32,536 nt of DNA from Candidatus Mediterraneibacter excrementavium (GCA_019120275.1 DWVL01000091.1:1-32536); one strand, 5' to 3'. Numbered from the stretch's first letter, positions 14,871 to 22,625 are shown. The notes: generated by a model from the letters alone, not told the origin. Numbers and translations: made by a program.

Positions 14871-17828
14871 ATGAGCATATATGACCTGACCGCCTATGAA
14901 GTCGTCAGAGAGGAAGATCTCTCGGATCTCAGATCAAAAGGCGTACTTCTGAGGCATAAAAAAAGCGGAGCGCGGGTGCTCCTGATGGAAAATGATGATG
15001 AGAACAAAGTGTTTGCCATCGGGTTCCGCACGCCGCCTTCAGACAGCACCGGCGTGCCCCACATCATGGAGCATTCGGTCCTGTGCGGTTCCCGGGAGTT
15101 CCCGGTGAAGGATCCATTTGTGGAGCTGGTGAAAGGATCTCTGAATACATTTTTAAATGCAATGACCTACCCGGATAAGACGGTTTACCCGGTGGCCAGC
15201 TGCAATGACGCGGATTTCCAGAACCTGATGCACGTGTATATGGACGCGGTGTTCTATCCGAATATTTATGAGAGCGACAAGACATTCCGGCAGGAGGGCT
15301 GGAGCTATCACCTGGAGGATCCGGACGGGGATCTGACCCTGTCGGGGGTGGTGTACAACGAGATGAAGGGCGCCTTCTCCTCACCGGAAGGCGTGCTGGA
15401 CCGGGTGATCCTGAATTCCCTTTTCCCGGATACGTCCTATGCCAATGAATCCGGCGGCGATCCGGATGTGATCCCGGAGCTGACCTATGAGCAGTTCCTT
15501 GATTTCCACCGGAAATATTATCATCCGTCCAACAGTTATATCTATCTGTACGGCGATATGGATATGGAAGAGAAGCTTCAGTGGCTGAATGAGAAATATC
15601 TCTCCGGTTTTGACCGGATCGAAGTGGACTCTGCGATCCATTATCAGGAAGCCTTCAAGGAAATGAAGGAGATCGTGCAGGAGTATTCCATAGCAAGCGA
15701 TGAAAGTTTATCAGATAATACCTATCTTTCCTACAATAAGGTGATCGGCACTTCACTGGATGAGAAGCTGTATCTGGCTTTCCAGATCCTGGACTATGCC
15801 CTTTTGTCCGCGCCGGGCGCGCCGCTTAAGAAAGCGCTGCTGGACGCCGGCATCGGCAAGGATATCATGGGATCTTACGATAACGGCGTATACCAGCCGA
15901 TCTTCTCGGTGATCGCCAAGAGCGCCAATATGGAACAGAAGGAAGCGTTTATCCGGGTGGTGGAAGATACGCTCCGGAATCTGGCGGAGAACGGTATTGA
16001 TAAAAAATCGCTCCGTGCCGGTATCAATTACTACGAATTCCGTTTCCGCGAGGCGGATTTCGGCAGCTATCCGCGGGGCCTGATGTACGGGCTGCAGCTT
16101 TTCGACAGCTGGCTTTACGATGAAGAGAAACCGTTCATCCACATGCAGGCCATCCCGACATTTGAATTCCTGAAGAGCCAGGTGGAGACGGGATATTTTG
16201 AGGATCTGATCCGGACGTGGCTGCTTAACAATACCCACGGCGCCATCGTGATCATCCGTCCGGAGCAGGGACGCACCGCGCGGATGGACCGGGAACTGGC
16301 GGAGGAACTGCAGACATATAAGGAAAGCCTCTCCGCAGAAGAACTGGAGAAGCTCGTCCGGGATACAAAAGAGCTGGAAGCCTACCAGGAAGAGGAGTCC
16401 GCGCCGGAGGACCTGGCGAAGATCCCGGTGCTGAAGCGCTCCGACATTTCCCGGGAGATCGCTCCGGTCTATAACGACGAGCGGGAAGTAAACGGCATAA
16501 AGATGGTCCACCACAATGTGGAGACCAACGGCATCGGGTATGTGACCCTTATGTTTGATCTGTCCGGCATCCGGGAAGAGAAGCTTCCGTATGTGGGGAT
16601 CCTGCAGAGCGTGCTGGGGATCATCGACACCACGAACTATGAATACGGAGAACTTTTTAACGAGATCAACGTGCACACCGGCGGCATCGGCACCTCGCTG
16701 GAGCTGTACACGGATGTGACGAAAGTAAAAGAAAAGGCGTTCCGCGCCACATTTGAAATGAAAGGAAAAGCCCTGTACCCGGAGATGGATGTGCTCTTTG
16801 CCATGATGCGGGAGATCCTGATGGAGTCGAAGCTGGATGATGAGAAGCGGCTGAAAGAGATCCTGGCCATGCTGAAATCCAGGCTCCAAATGTCCTTCCT
16901 CTCCTCCGGCCATACGACGGCGGCGCTCCGCTCCCTGTCCTATACTTCGCCGATCGCCAAGTTCAAGGACGATACAGACGGCATCGGGTATTACGAAGTC
17001 GTTAAAGAGATCGAGGAACATTTCGAAGAACACAAGGCGGAGCTGATCCGCAGCCTGAAAGCGATCGCGGCAAAACTCTTCCGCGCGGACAACATGATGG
17101 TCAGCTATACGTCCTCGGAAGACGGGCTGGAACCCATGGAAAAAGCCTTTGGCGCCGTGGGCGGACATCTGAATGACACATCTTCCGCGACGGAGCCGGC
17201 GGACGGCAGCGGTGACGGTGTTTCGGGGGCGTGCATCCTCCACTGCAGGAAACGGAACGAAGGGTTCAAGACGTCTTCAAAAGTACAGTACGTGGCGCGG
17301 ACCGGCAATTTCATCGACGGCGGCGCGGCGTACACCGGCGCCCTTCAGATCCTGAAAGTGATCTTAAGCTACGATTACCTGTGGCAGAACATCCGTGTCA
17401 AAGGCGGGGCTTACGGCTGCATGAGCAACTTCAACCGGATCGGCGAAGGGTATCTCATTTCCTACCGCGACCCGAACCTGAAGAAGACCATGGATGTGTA
17501 CGAGGGCGTGGTCGATTATCTCGAGAACTTCAGCGTGAGCGACCGCGACATGAATAAATTCGTCATCGGCACGATCAGCAACATCGACCGTCCGATGAAC
17601 CCGGCGGCAAAAGGCAGCCGGTCCATGAACCTGTACATGAACCATGTATCAGAAGAAATGATCCGCGCCGAGCGGAATCAGATCCTGGATGCGGACCAGG
17701 CGGACATCCGCGCGCTGGCGGATGTGCTGCGGGCGGTCCTGGCGGAACAGTCCCTGTGCGTCATCGGAAGTGAAGACAAGATCGAAGAGAACAGAGACAT
17801 GTTCATGGAAGTAAAGACACTGAGCTAA
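14871..17828 (+). CDS. M16C family zinc metalloprotease (presequence protease / insulinase type)
   Basis: A 985-residue protein, full length for the PreP/M16C group. The inverted zinc motif HxxEH is HIMEH at residues 64-68 (His64, Glu67, His68), with the distal zinc ligand probably Glu164 in VVYNEMKGA. The two-lobed clam-shell architecture and the M16C-associated middle region (IVIIRPEQGR, then the KIPVLKRSDISRE linker) are visible, and the C-terminal lobe is a non-catalytic repeat. No signal peptide, so it is cytosolic. Such enzymes degrade short unfolded peptides. AAAAAAGGAGA precedes the ATG. The next gene is era, separated by a REP hairpin. Confidence 0.93.
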   Translation: MSIYDLTAYEVVREEDLSDLRSKGVLLRHKKSGARVLLMENDDENKVFAIGFRTPPSDSTGVPHIMEHSVLCGSREFPVKDPFVELVKGSLNTFLNAMTYPDKTVYPVASCNDADFQNLMHVYMDAVFYPNIYESDKTFRQEGWSYHLEDPDGDLTLSGVVYNEMKGAFSSPEGVLDRVILNSLFPDTSYANESGGDPDVIPELTYEQFLDFHRKYYHPSNSYIYLYGDMDMEEKLQWLNEKYLSGFDRIEVDSAIHYQEAFKEMKEIVQEYSIASDESLSDNTYLSYNKVIGTSLDEKLYLAFQILDYALLSAPGAPLKKALLDAGIGKDIMGSYDNGVYQPIFSVIAKSANMEQKEAFIRVVEDTLRNLAENGIDKKSLRAGINYYEFRFREADFGSYPRGLMYGLQLFDSWLYDEEKPFIHMQAIPTFEFLKSQVETGYFEDLIRTWLLNNTHGAIVIIRPEQGRTARMDRELAEELQTYKESLSAEELEKLVRDTKELEAYQEEESAPEDLAKIPVLKRSDISREIAPVYNDEREVNGIKMVHHNVETNGIGYVTLMFDLSGIREEKLPYVGILQSVLGIIDTTNYEYGELFNEINVHTGGIGTSLELYTDVTKVKEKAFRATFEMKGKALYPEMDVLFAMMREILMESKLDDEKRLKEILAMLKSRLQMSFLSSGHTTAALRSLSYTSPIAKFKDDTDGIGYYEVVKEIEEHFEEHKAELIRSLKAIAAKLFRADNMMVSYTSSEDGLEPMEKAFGAVGGHLNDTSSATEPADGSGDGVSGACILHCRKRNEGFKTSSKVQYVARTGNFIDGGAAYTGALQILKVILSYDYLWQNIRVKGGAYGCMSNFNRIGEGYLISYRDPNLKKTMDVYEGVVDYLENFSVSDRDMNKFVIGTISNIDRPMNPAAKGSRSMNLYMNHVSEEMIRAERNQILDADQADIRALADVLRAVLAEQSLCVIGSEDKIEENRDMFMEVKTLS

Positions 17829-17848
17829 ATGTGAAAAAACTGTGAACC

Positions 17849-17881
17849 GGGACGTAGTAAAATTGAATTTTACTACGTCCC
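17849..17881 (+). repeat. Solo REP hairpin immediately upstream of era
   Basis: Perfect palindrome: 16-bp arms GGGACGTAGTAAAATT and its complement around one central G. It is base-for-base identical to the left terminal hairpin of the RAYT element at 25201-25233. It contains the GTAG tetranucleotide typical of REP sequences. It lies between the protease stop and the era ribosome binding site, with no transposase gene beside it. Confidence 0.9.
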
Positions 17882-17898
17882 AAACCGAGGTATTTTGT

Positions 17899-18795
17899 AT
17901 GAATGATAATTTTAAATCCGGCTTTGCCACATTGATCGGCAGGCCGAATGTAGGAAAATCCACCCTGATGAACCGGCTGATCGGACAGAAGATCGCGATC
18001 ACATCCAATAAGCCGCAGACGACAAGGAACCGGATCCAGACGGTGCTGACGACGGAGGATGGCCAGATCGTTTTCGTCGACACGCCGGGCATCCACAAGG
18101 CAAAGAACAAGCTGGGCGAGTATATGGTCCATGTGGCGGAGCGGTCGCTCAATGAAGTGGACGTGGTGCTCTGGCTGGTGGAGCCCTCCACGTTTATCGG
18201 GGCGGGGGAACGGCATATCCTTGACCAGCTGAAGAAAGTGAAGACGCCGGTCATCCTGGTGATCAACAAGATCGATATGGTGAAGAAAGAGGAACTGCTC
18301 CCGGCCATCGATACATACCGGAAGGAGTATGATTTCGCGGATATCGTGCCGGTGTCTGCAAGGAGCGGGGACAATACGGATGAGCTTGTAAAGGTGATCC
18401 TGAAATATCTCCCCTACGGGCCGCAGTTTTATGACGAAGATACGGTGACGGACCAGCCGGAGCGCCAGATCGTGGCGGAGCTGATCCGGGAGAAGGCGCT
18501 GCACTGCCTGAACGAAGAGATCCCGCATGGCATAGCGGTGGCCATTGACCGCATGAAGATGGAGCGCAAAGTCATGCACATTGACGCAACCATCATCTGC
18601 GAGCGGGATTCCCACAAAGGGATCATCATCGGTAAGCAGGGCAGTATGCTCAAGAAGATCGGCAGCACGGCCCGGTATGAGATCGAGCGGCTGCTGGACT
18701 GTAAGGTGAACCTGAAGCTGTGGGTGAAGGTGCAGAAGAACTGGCGGGACAGCGACTATATGATGAAGAACTTCGGCTACCGGGATGAGGAGTGA
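17899..18795 (+). CDS. era: GTPase Era
   Basis: A 298-residue Ras-like GTPase with a C-terminal KH domain, needed for 16S rRNA maturation and 30S subunit assembly. G1 is GRPNVGKST, G3 DTPG, G4 NKID and G5 SARSG. The KH loop GIIIGKQGSMLKKIG lies near residue 240, ready to bind the 3' end of 16S rRNA. The start MNDNFKSGF is usual for the family. The frame is open upstream to a GTG at 17842 through the REP hairpin, but the ATG at 17899 has GAGG (17886-17889) at usable spacing and gives the conserved N-terminus. The REP insertion so close to the start may affect its expression. Confidence 0.97.
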   Translation: MNDNFKSGFATLIGRPNVGKSTLMNRLIGQKIAITSNKPQTTRNRIQTVLTTEDGQIVFVDTPGIHKAKNKLGEYMVHVAERSLNEVDVVLWLVEPSTFIGAGERHILDQLKKVKTPVILVINKIDMVKKEELLPAIDTYRKEYDFADIVPVSARSGDNTDELVKVILKYLPYGPQFYDEDTVTDQPERQIVAELIREKALHCLNEEIPHGIAVAIDRMKMERKVMHIDATIICERDSHKGIIIGKQGSMLKKIGSTARYEIERLLDCKVNLKLWVKVQKNWRDSDYMMKNFGYRDEE

Positions 18796-18801
18796 ATCCC
18801 C

Positions 18802-19158
18802 TCAGGGGCGGTCCTCTTCATCAGATGAGACTTTGGACTTGTAATCCTCGCCCCAGTTCCAGAGGGCGTCGAGGATGGGCTTCAGGCTCATGCCGAGTTC
18901 TGTGAGAGAGTACTCCACTTTCGGGGGTACTTCCGGATAAACTTTGCGGCTGACAAGCCCGTCGCGCTCCATATCGCGCAGCTGGGCGGTCAGTACTTTC
19001 TGGGAAACATTTCCCACGGATTTCTTTAATTCGCCGAATCGTTTCGCTCCCGGCAGCAGGTCCCGGACGATCAGCACTTTCCATTTATCTCCGATGAGGG
19101 TGAGTGTGGTCTCCACCGGGCATGCCGGGAGTGTTTTCTTTTCTGTATGGTCTGACAT
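18802..19158 (-). CDS. HxlR family winged-helix transcriptional regulator
   Basis: A 118-residue MarR-like regulator of the HxlR/YodB group. The N-terminal ACPVETTLTLIGDKWKVLIVRDLL carries the conserved Cys that acts as thiol sensor in YodB and HypR, then RFGELKKSVGNVSQKVLTAQLRD forms the recognition helix-turn-helix, and YPEVPPKVEYSLTELG the wing. These proteins are dimeric repressors or activators answering to quinones, disulfide stress or aldehydes. GGAG precedes the ATG on the minus strand. It is divergent from an NAD(P)-binding oxidoreductase operon, which it very likely controls along with itself, since a dyad lies between the two promoters. Confidence 0.93.
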   Translation of the reverse strand: MSDHTEKKTLPACPVETTLTLIGDKWKVLIVRDLLPGAKRFGELKKSVGNVSQKVLTAQLRDMERDGLVSRKVYPEVPPKVEYSLTELGMSLKPILDALWNWGEDYKSKVSSDEEDRP

Positions 19159-19183
19159 ATTTTTTTCTCCTTTATATGACCTT

Positions 19184-19212
19184 ATTGTATTCGTATTTTC
19201 GGGATCTGTAAA
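19184..19212 (-). promoter_or_regulatory. Promoter of the HxlR gene (minus strand)
   Basis: On the minus strand TTTACA (19207-19212), a 17-base spacer and TACAAT (19184-19189). The -35 touches the dyad at 19212-19229. Confidence 0.7.
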
Positions 19213-19229
19213 GTTACCTCCCGGTTACT
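19212..19229. promoter_or_regulatory. Candidate HxlR operator
   Basis: Imperfect dyad AGTTACC-N4-GGTTACT (6 of 7 positions symmetrical), abutting the -35 of the hxlR promoter and upstream of the divergent -35 at 19251. The size and place suit a dimeric winged-helix regulator. Confidence 0.45.
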
Positions 19230-19250
19230 ATGCCACATTTTTGTGCGTAC

Positions 19251-19279
19251 TTTACGCTGCTTCCTGCTGCATCTATAAT
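19251..19279 (+). promoter_or_regulatory. Promoter of the oxidoreductase-macrodomain-SirTM operon
   Basis: TTTACG at 19251-19256, a 17-base spacer and TATAAT at 19274-19279: perfect -10. It drives the three-gene operon starting at 19378 with a leader of about 90 bases. Confidence 0.75.
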
Positions 19280-19377
19280 AAAGCCAGGAGTTGAGAAAAC
19301 GGCCGTTTCAAGACCCTGATGAACGACAGGAAATAATCTGTTAAATAATATTGAATCAATACAGGAGGAAGATTATC

Positions 19378-20007
19378 ATGAAAATAGCAGTTGTATGTGC
19401 AAACGGGAAAGCAGGAAAACTGATCGTCAGGGAAGCGGCAGAGCGCGGACTGGATGTGACCGCAGTTGTGCGCGGAGAAAACCGCACGTCAGCGGAAAAG
19501 GTGATCCTGAAAGATCTTTATGATCTGACAGCGGAGGATCTGGCCGGGTTCGATGTGGTCGTGGATGCATTCGGCGCATGGACGGAGGAGACGCTTCCGC
19601 AGCACAGCACTTCACTGAAACATCTGTGCGATATCCTTTCGGGCACGGACACCCGTCTCCTGATCGTGGGCGGCGCAGGGAGCCTCTATGTGGATCCGGA
19701 GCATACCGTATGCGTGGCGGACGGACCGGACTTCCCGGATGCGTTCAAACCTCTTGCGGCAGCCATGGCGAAGGCGCTCGGAGAACTCAGAGAAAGAAAG
19801 GATGTCAACTGGACTTATATCAGCCCGGCCGGAGATTTCCAGGCGGACGGAGAATGCACCGGAGCCTACATCCTGGGCGGTGAGGAACTGACCCTCAATG
19901 AGCGGGGCGAAAGTGTGATCAGCTATGCGGATTATGCCATTGCCGTGGTCGATGAAGCGGTAAATGGAAAACATTTCCGCGAGCGGATCAGTGTAGTGAG
20001 GAAATAA
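19378..20007 (+). CDS. NAD(P)-binding oxidoreductase (atypical SDR / NmrA-like)
   Basis: A 209-residue Rossmann-fold protein. The dinucleotide-binding loop is CANGKAGKLIVREA near residues 7-20, a variant of GxxGxxG; LLIVGGAGSLYVD and WTYISPAGDFQADG are typical of the NAD(P)H-binding (PF13460-type) family related to NmrA and YwnB. Members bind NADP(H) as reductases or redox sensors. AGGAGG precedes ATG 19378. It is transcribed divergently from the HxlR regulator, the common arrangement for this pair, and is followed after 4 bases by the macrodomain gene. Its inclusion with two NAD-derived signalling enzymes suggests a redox-stress operon. Confidence 0.85.
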   Translation: MKIAVVCANGKAGKLIVREAAERGLDVTAVVRGENRTSAEKVILKDLYDLTAEDLAGFDVVVDAFGAWTEETLPQHSTSLKHLCDILSGTDTRLLIVGGAGSLYVDPEHTVCVADGPDFPDAFKPLAAAMAKALGELRERKDVNWTYISPAGDFQADGECTGAYILGGEELTLNERGESVISYADYAIAVVDEAVNGKHFRERISVVRK

Positions 20008-20011
20008 AGAT

Positions 20012-20824
20012 ATGACACAGAAAGAACGGCGGATATACCTGATAAAAGAACTTTTAAATGAGCAGAGAGAATACGGCGGACCGCGGCATGAAGACCCGGA
20101 TATCCCGGCGGATGAGCAGGCGCAGAAGCGTCTGCTCCGTTCGCTGTTCAATATCCGGATGCCCCGTCCGGTCTCCGGAGAATTCCTGGAGATCCAGGAT
20201 GCGTATCTGCAGGAAGAGACCCGGCAGAAAGGGGTCACGGACATCGCGGAACTTACCCCGGCGGAAGACGGGATTTATCTGTGGCAGGGGGATATTACGA
20301 CGCTGAAATGCGATGCCATCGTAAATGCGGCGAACAGCCGGCTGCTGGGCTGCTTTGTGCCCTGCCACGGCTGCATCGACAATGTGATCCACACTTACGC
20401 GGGCGTGCAGCTTCGCGCCGCCTGTGCGGAACTGATGCGGGTCCTGGGACATGAGGAGGAGACCGGGCGGGCGAAGATCACCCCGGCGTTCAATCTGCCC
20501 TGCCGGTATGTGCTCCACACGGTGGGGCCGGTCGTGGGCGCCCGGGTGACGAAAAAGGATGAGGAACTGCTGGCGTCCTGTTACCGGTCCTGTCTGGAAC
20601 TTGCCGCAGAAAACCATCTGGGAAGCGTGGCCTTCTGCTGTATTTCCACAGGAGAATTTCATTTTCCGAACCGGAGGGCCGCTGAGATCGCAGTGAGGAC
20701 CGTGCGTGAGTTCCGGAACCGGACCGCCACGGCAGACCCGGACGCCGGAAAACTGGAGGTGATATTCAATGTTTTCAAAGACGAAGATCTTCACATCTAC
20801 CGGGAACTCCTCGGGAACGGATGA
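20012..20824 (+). CDS. Zinc-dependent macrodomain protein-ADP-ribose hydrolase
   Basis: A 270-residue protein with a helical N-terminal region (about 1-75) and a macrodomain (about 80-265). LWQGDITTLKCDAIVNAANS is the ADP-ribose-binding start of the fold. LLGCFVPCHGCIDNVIH holds the Cys-His-Cys cluster that marks the zinc-containing (Zn-Macro) subgroup, and FCCISTGEFHFPNRRAAEIA is the second ribose loop. Known members paired with SirTM sirtuins remove ADP-ribose from a modified protein. It overlaps the SirTM gene by 56 bases in another frame, so the eraser and writer are made together. Confidence 0.93.
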   Translation: MTQKERRIYLIKELLNEQREYGGPRHEDPDIPADEQAQKRLLRSLFNIRMPRPVSGEFLEIQDAYLQEETRQKGVTDIAELTPAEDGIYLWQGDITTLKCDAIVNAANSRLLGCFVPCHGCIDNVIHTYAGVQLRAACAELMRVLGHEEETGRAKITPAFNLPCRYVLHTVGPVVGARVTKKDEELLASCYRSCLELAAENHLGSVAFCCISTGEFHFPNRRAAEIAVRTVREFRNRTATADPDAGKLEVIFNVFKDEDLHIYRELLGNG

Positions 20825-21728
20825 GAACACGAAAGACCGGACGCCGGCCGGCCGGCTTGGGAGCGCGCCCGCAGAGGCGGACGCGGTTGTGATCGGAGCC
20901 GGTGCGGGACTTTCCGCCTCGGCAGGGATGATTTACACCGGTGAGAGATTTGAAAAATATTTTGCGGATTTCCGGGGAAAATATGGATTCCGGGATATGT
21001 ATTCCGGCGGTTTTTATCCGTATGATACGCTGGAAGAATACTGGGCGTACTGGAGCCGGTATATCTGGATCAACCGGTATATGGACCCGCCGGAACCGGT
21101 CTATGAAAATCTTTACAGACTGGTAAAGGATAAAGACTATTTTGTCCTGACGACGAACGTGGATCATTGTTTTCAGAAAGCCGGATTTGATAAGCGCCGG
21201 CTTTTTTATACCCAGGGCGATTACGGTCTCTTTCAGTGCAGCAGGCCGTGCCACCAGGCGACTTATGATAATGGGGAAACAGTCCGCAGGATGGTGCTGG
21301 TCCAGGGGTATGTGACCGGAGCGGACGGGGACTTAAGCCTGCCGGAAGGAAGGCGGCCGGAAATGACGATCCCTTCTGAACTTATCCCGCGCTGTCCAAA
21401 ATGCGGGGCGCCGATGAGCATGAATCTCCGGGCGGACGATACGTTCGTTCAGGATGCGGGCTGGCGCCAGGCGGCAGGACGGTATGAGCGGTTTTTGAGA
21501 GAACATGAGGGAAAGCGGATCCTGTTCCTGGAGCTGGGTGTGGGAATGAATACGCCGGGCATTATTAAATATCCTTTCTGGCAGATGACATACCGGAATC
21601 CGAAAGCGGTATATGCCTGCATCAATTATGGGGAGGCGTATGTGCCGGGAGAGATCGCGGGGCGATCAGTTTGTATTGACGGGGATATTGGGAATGTACT
21701 GGGACAGATGGGACTTGTATTTCTGTGA
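20769..21728 (+). CDS. SirTM-type sirtuin (class M, likely protein ADP-ribosyltransferase)
   Basis: A 319-residue Sir2-fold protein. GAGAGLSASAGM is the NAD-binding loop, TTNVDHCFQKAGF replaces the usual TQNIDGLHQKAG, and the usual catalytic His is replaced by Gln in YTQGDYGLFQC, as in SirTM enzymes that ADP-ribosylate rather than deacylate. Two Cys pairs (QCSRPCHQ and PRCPKCGAP) form the zinc ribbon, and LELGVGMNTPGIIKYPFW is the C-terminal NAD contact. ATG 20769 is chosen because GGAGGT (20755-20760) lies 8 bases before it; this makes a 56-base overlap with the macrodomain gene. In staphylococci and streptococci the partners GcvH-L and LplA2 lie beside it; here they are absent, so the target is unknown. 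Confidence 0.92.
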   Translation: MFSKTKIFTSTGNSSGTDENTKDRTPAGRLGSAPAEADAVVIGAGAGLSASAGMIYTGERFEKYFADFRGKYGFRDMYSGGFYPYDTLEEYWAYWSRYIWINRYMDPPEPVYENLYRLVKDKDYFVLTTNVDHCFQKAGFDKRRLFYTQGDYGLFQCSRPCHQATYDNGETVRRMVLVQGYVTGADGDLSLPEGRRPEMTIPSELIPRCPKCGAPMSMNLRADDTFVQDAGWRQAAGRYERFLREHEGKRILFLELGVGMNTPGIIKYPFWQMTYRNPKAVYACINYGEAYVPGEIAGRSVCIDGDIGNVLGQMGLVFL

Positions 21729-21734
21729 GAGATG

Positions 21735-21743
21735 TGTTATATT
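21735..21743 (+). promoter_or_regulatory. Extended -10 promoter of the DUF134-NifX gene
   Basis: TGTTATATT (TATATT at 21738-21743 with a TG extension), seven bases after the sirtuin stop codon. No clear -35. Confidence 0.5.
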
Positions 21744-21782
21744 ATTTTCGACATATGACGGAAATGAAACGGAGGTGTCTCT

Positions 21783-22625
21783 ATGGCAAGACCGAGAAGA
21801 TGCAGAAGGGTCTGTACGGAACCGGATTATTCAAGTTTCGCGCCGGACGGCATTCCCTGCGGGGGGCGTGTGACGCTGGCGGTGGAAGAATATGAAGTGA
21901 TCCGGCTGATCGATCTGGAGAAGCTGACCCACGAACAGTGCGCGAAGCAGATGGATATTTCCAGGACAACGGTGACGGAGATCTATGAATCTGCACGTGA
22001 GAAAATCGCGGACTGCATCGTGAACGGCAGGCCCATGGAGATATCGGGAGGCAGCTACCGCCTGTGCGACGGTTCCGCTGTTCATTTCTGCCGGAAAAAA
22101 TGCCGGCGGGGCACAGGCGCGTTTCCGGAAAGCGCGGATGCACGGGAACCGGGAACGGCTCCGGAGCGCTGTCCGGATATAGCAGAGAAAGGGGAACATG
22201 TAATGAGGATCGCAGTAACATTTGAAAACGGAGAAGTATTTCAGCATTTCGGACATACGGAGCAGTTTAAAGTCTACGATGTGGAGAACGGGCAGATTAC
22301 AAAAGAACAGGTCGTTGACACGAACGGGAGCGGCCACGGCGCGCTGGCAGGTTTTCTGACAGACATGAGTGTGGATGCGCTGATCTGCGGCGGCATCGGC
22401 ATGGGCGCGAAAAATGCCCTGGCAGATGCCGGGATCGATCTGTACGGCGGCGTTTCCGGAAATGCGGACGAGGCGGTAAAAGCGTTCCTTGCAGGAAATC
22501 TGTCCTATAACCCGGATGTCCGGTGCAGCCACCACGGTGAGGGGCATCATCACGGAGAAGGACATCATGGCGGACACTGCGGCGAGAACAAACACGGCTG
22601 TGGCGGAAACGGAAGCTGCCACTAG
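21783..22625 (+). CDS. DUF134 DNA-binding domain fused to NifX/NifB-type iron-molybdenum cofactor-binding domain
   Basis: A 280-residue two-domain protein. Residues 1-85 are a DUF134 domain: MARPRRCRRVC, then LTHEQCAKQMDISRTTVTEIYESAREKI, a sigma-like helix-turn-helix. A Cys-rich linker (CRKKC) follows. From Met141 (MRIAVTFENGEVFQHFGHTEQFKVYDV) to about 245 it is a dinitrogenase iron-molybdenum cofactor-binding (NifX/NifY-like) domain. The last 35 residues form a Gly/His/Cys tail with repeated HHGEGHH units, a probable metal-binding site. No nitrogenase genes are near, as usual for these small proteins in gut clostridia. A strong internal ribosome binding site before Met141 suggests a second, shorter product. 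Metal-responsive regulation is plausible but not shown. Confidence 0.88.
   Translation: MARPRRCRRVCTEPDYSSFAPDGIPCGGRVTLAVEEYEVIRLIDLEKLTHEQCAKQMDISRTTVTEIYESAREKIADCIVNGRPMEISGGSYRLCDGSAVHFCRKKCRRGTGAFPESADAREPGTAPERCPDIAEKGEHVMRIAVTFENGEVFQHFGHTEQFKVYDVENGQITKEQVVDTNGSGHGALAGFLTDMSVDALICGGIGMGAKNALADAGIDLYGGVSGNADEAVKAFLAGNLSYNPDVRCSHHGEGHHHGEGHHGGHCGENKHGCGGNGSCH
22187..22205 (+). promoter_or_regulatory. Internal ribosome binding site and in-frame start within the DUF134-NifX gene
   Basis: GAAAGGGGA (22187-22195) sits about 7 bases before an in-frame ATG at 22203, exactly at the first residue of the NifX-like domain. It would yield a stand-alone 140-residue NifX-like protein with the His/Cys tail. 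Confidence 0.55.

Noticed and set aside
15753-17243. A 496-codon open frame on the minus strand
   Set aside because: It is entirely antisense to the M16C protease gene, whose motifs are clear. The translation has no recognisable domain and reflects codon bias in a GC-rich gene.
17842-17898. A GTG start giving Era 19 extra residues
   Set aside because: It would translate the REP hairpin and lacks a good ribosome binding site; ATG 17899 gives the conserved family N-terminus. Kept only as a remark in the findings.
18797-18809. CCCCT-C-AGGGG between era and hxlR as a terminator
   Set aside because: The stem is only 5 bp with an almost absent loop and no T tract on either strand.
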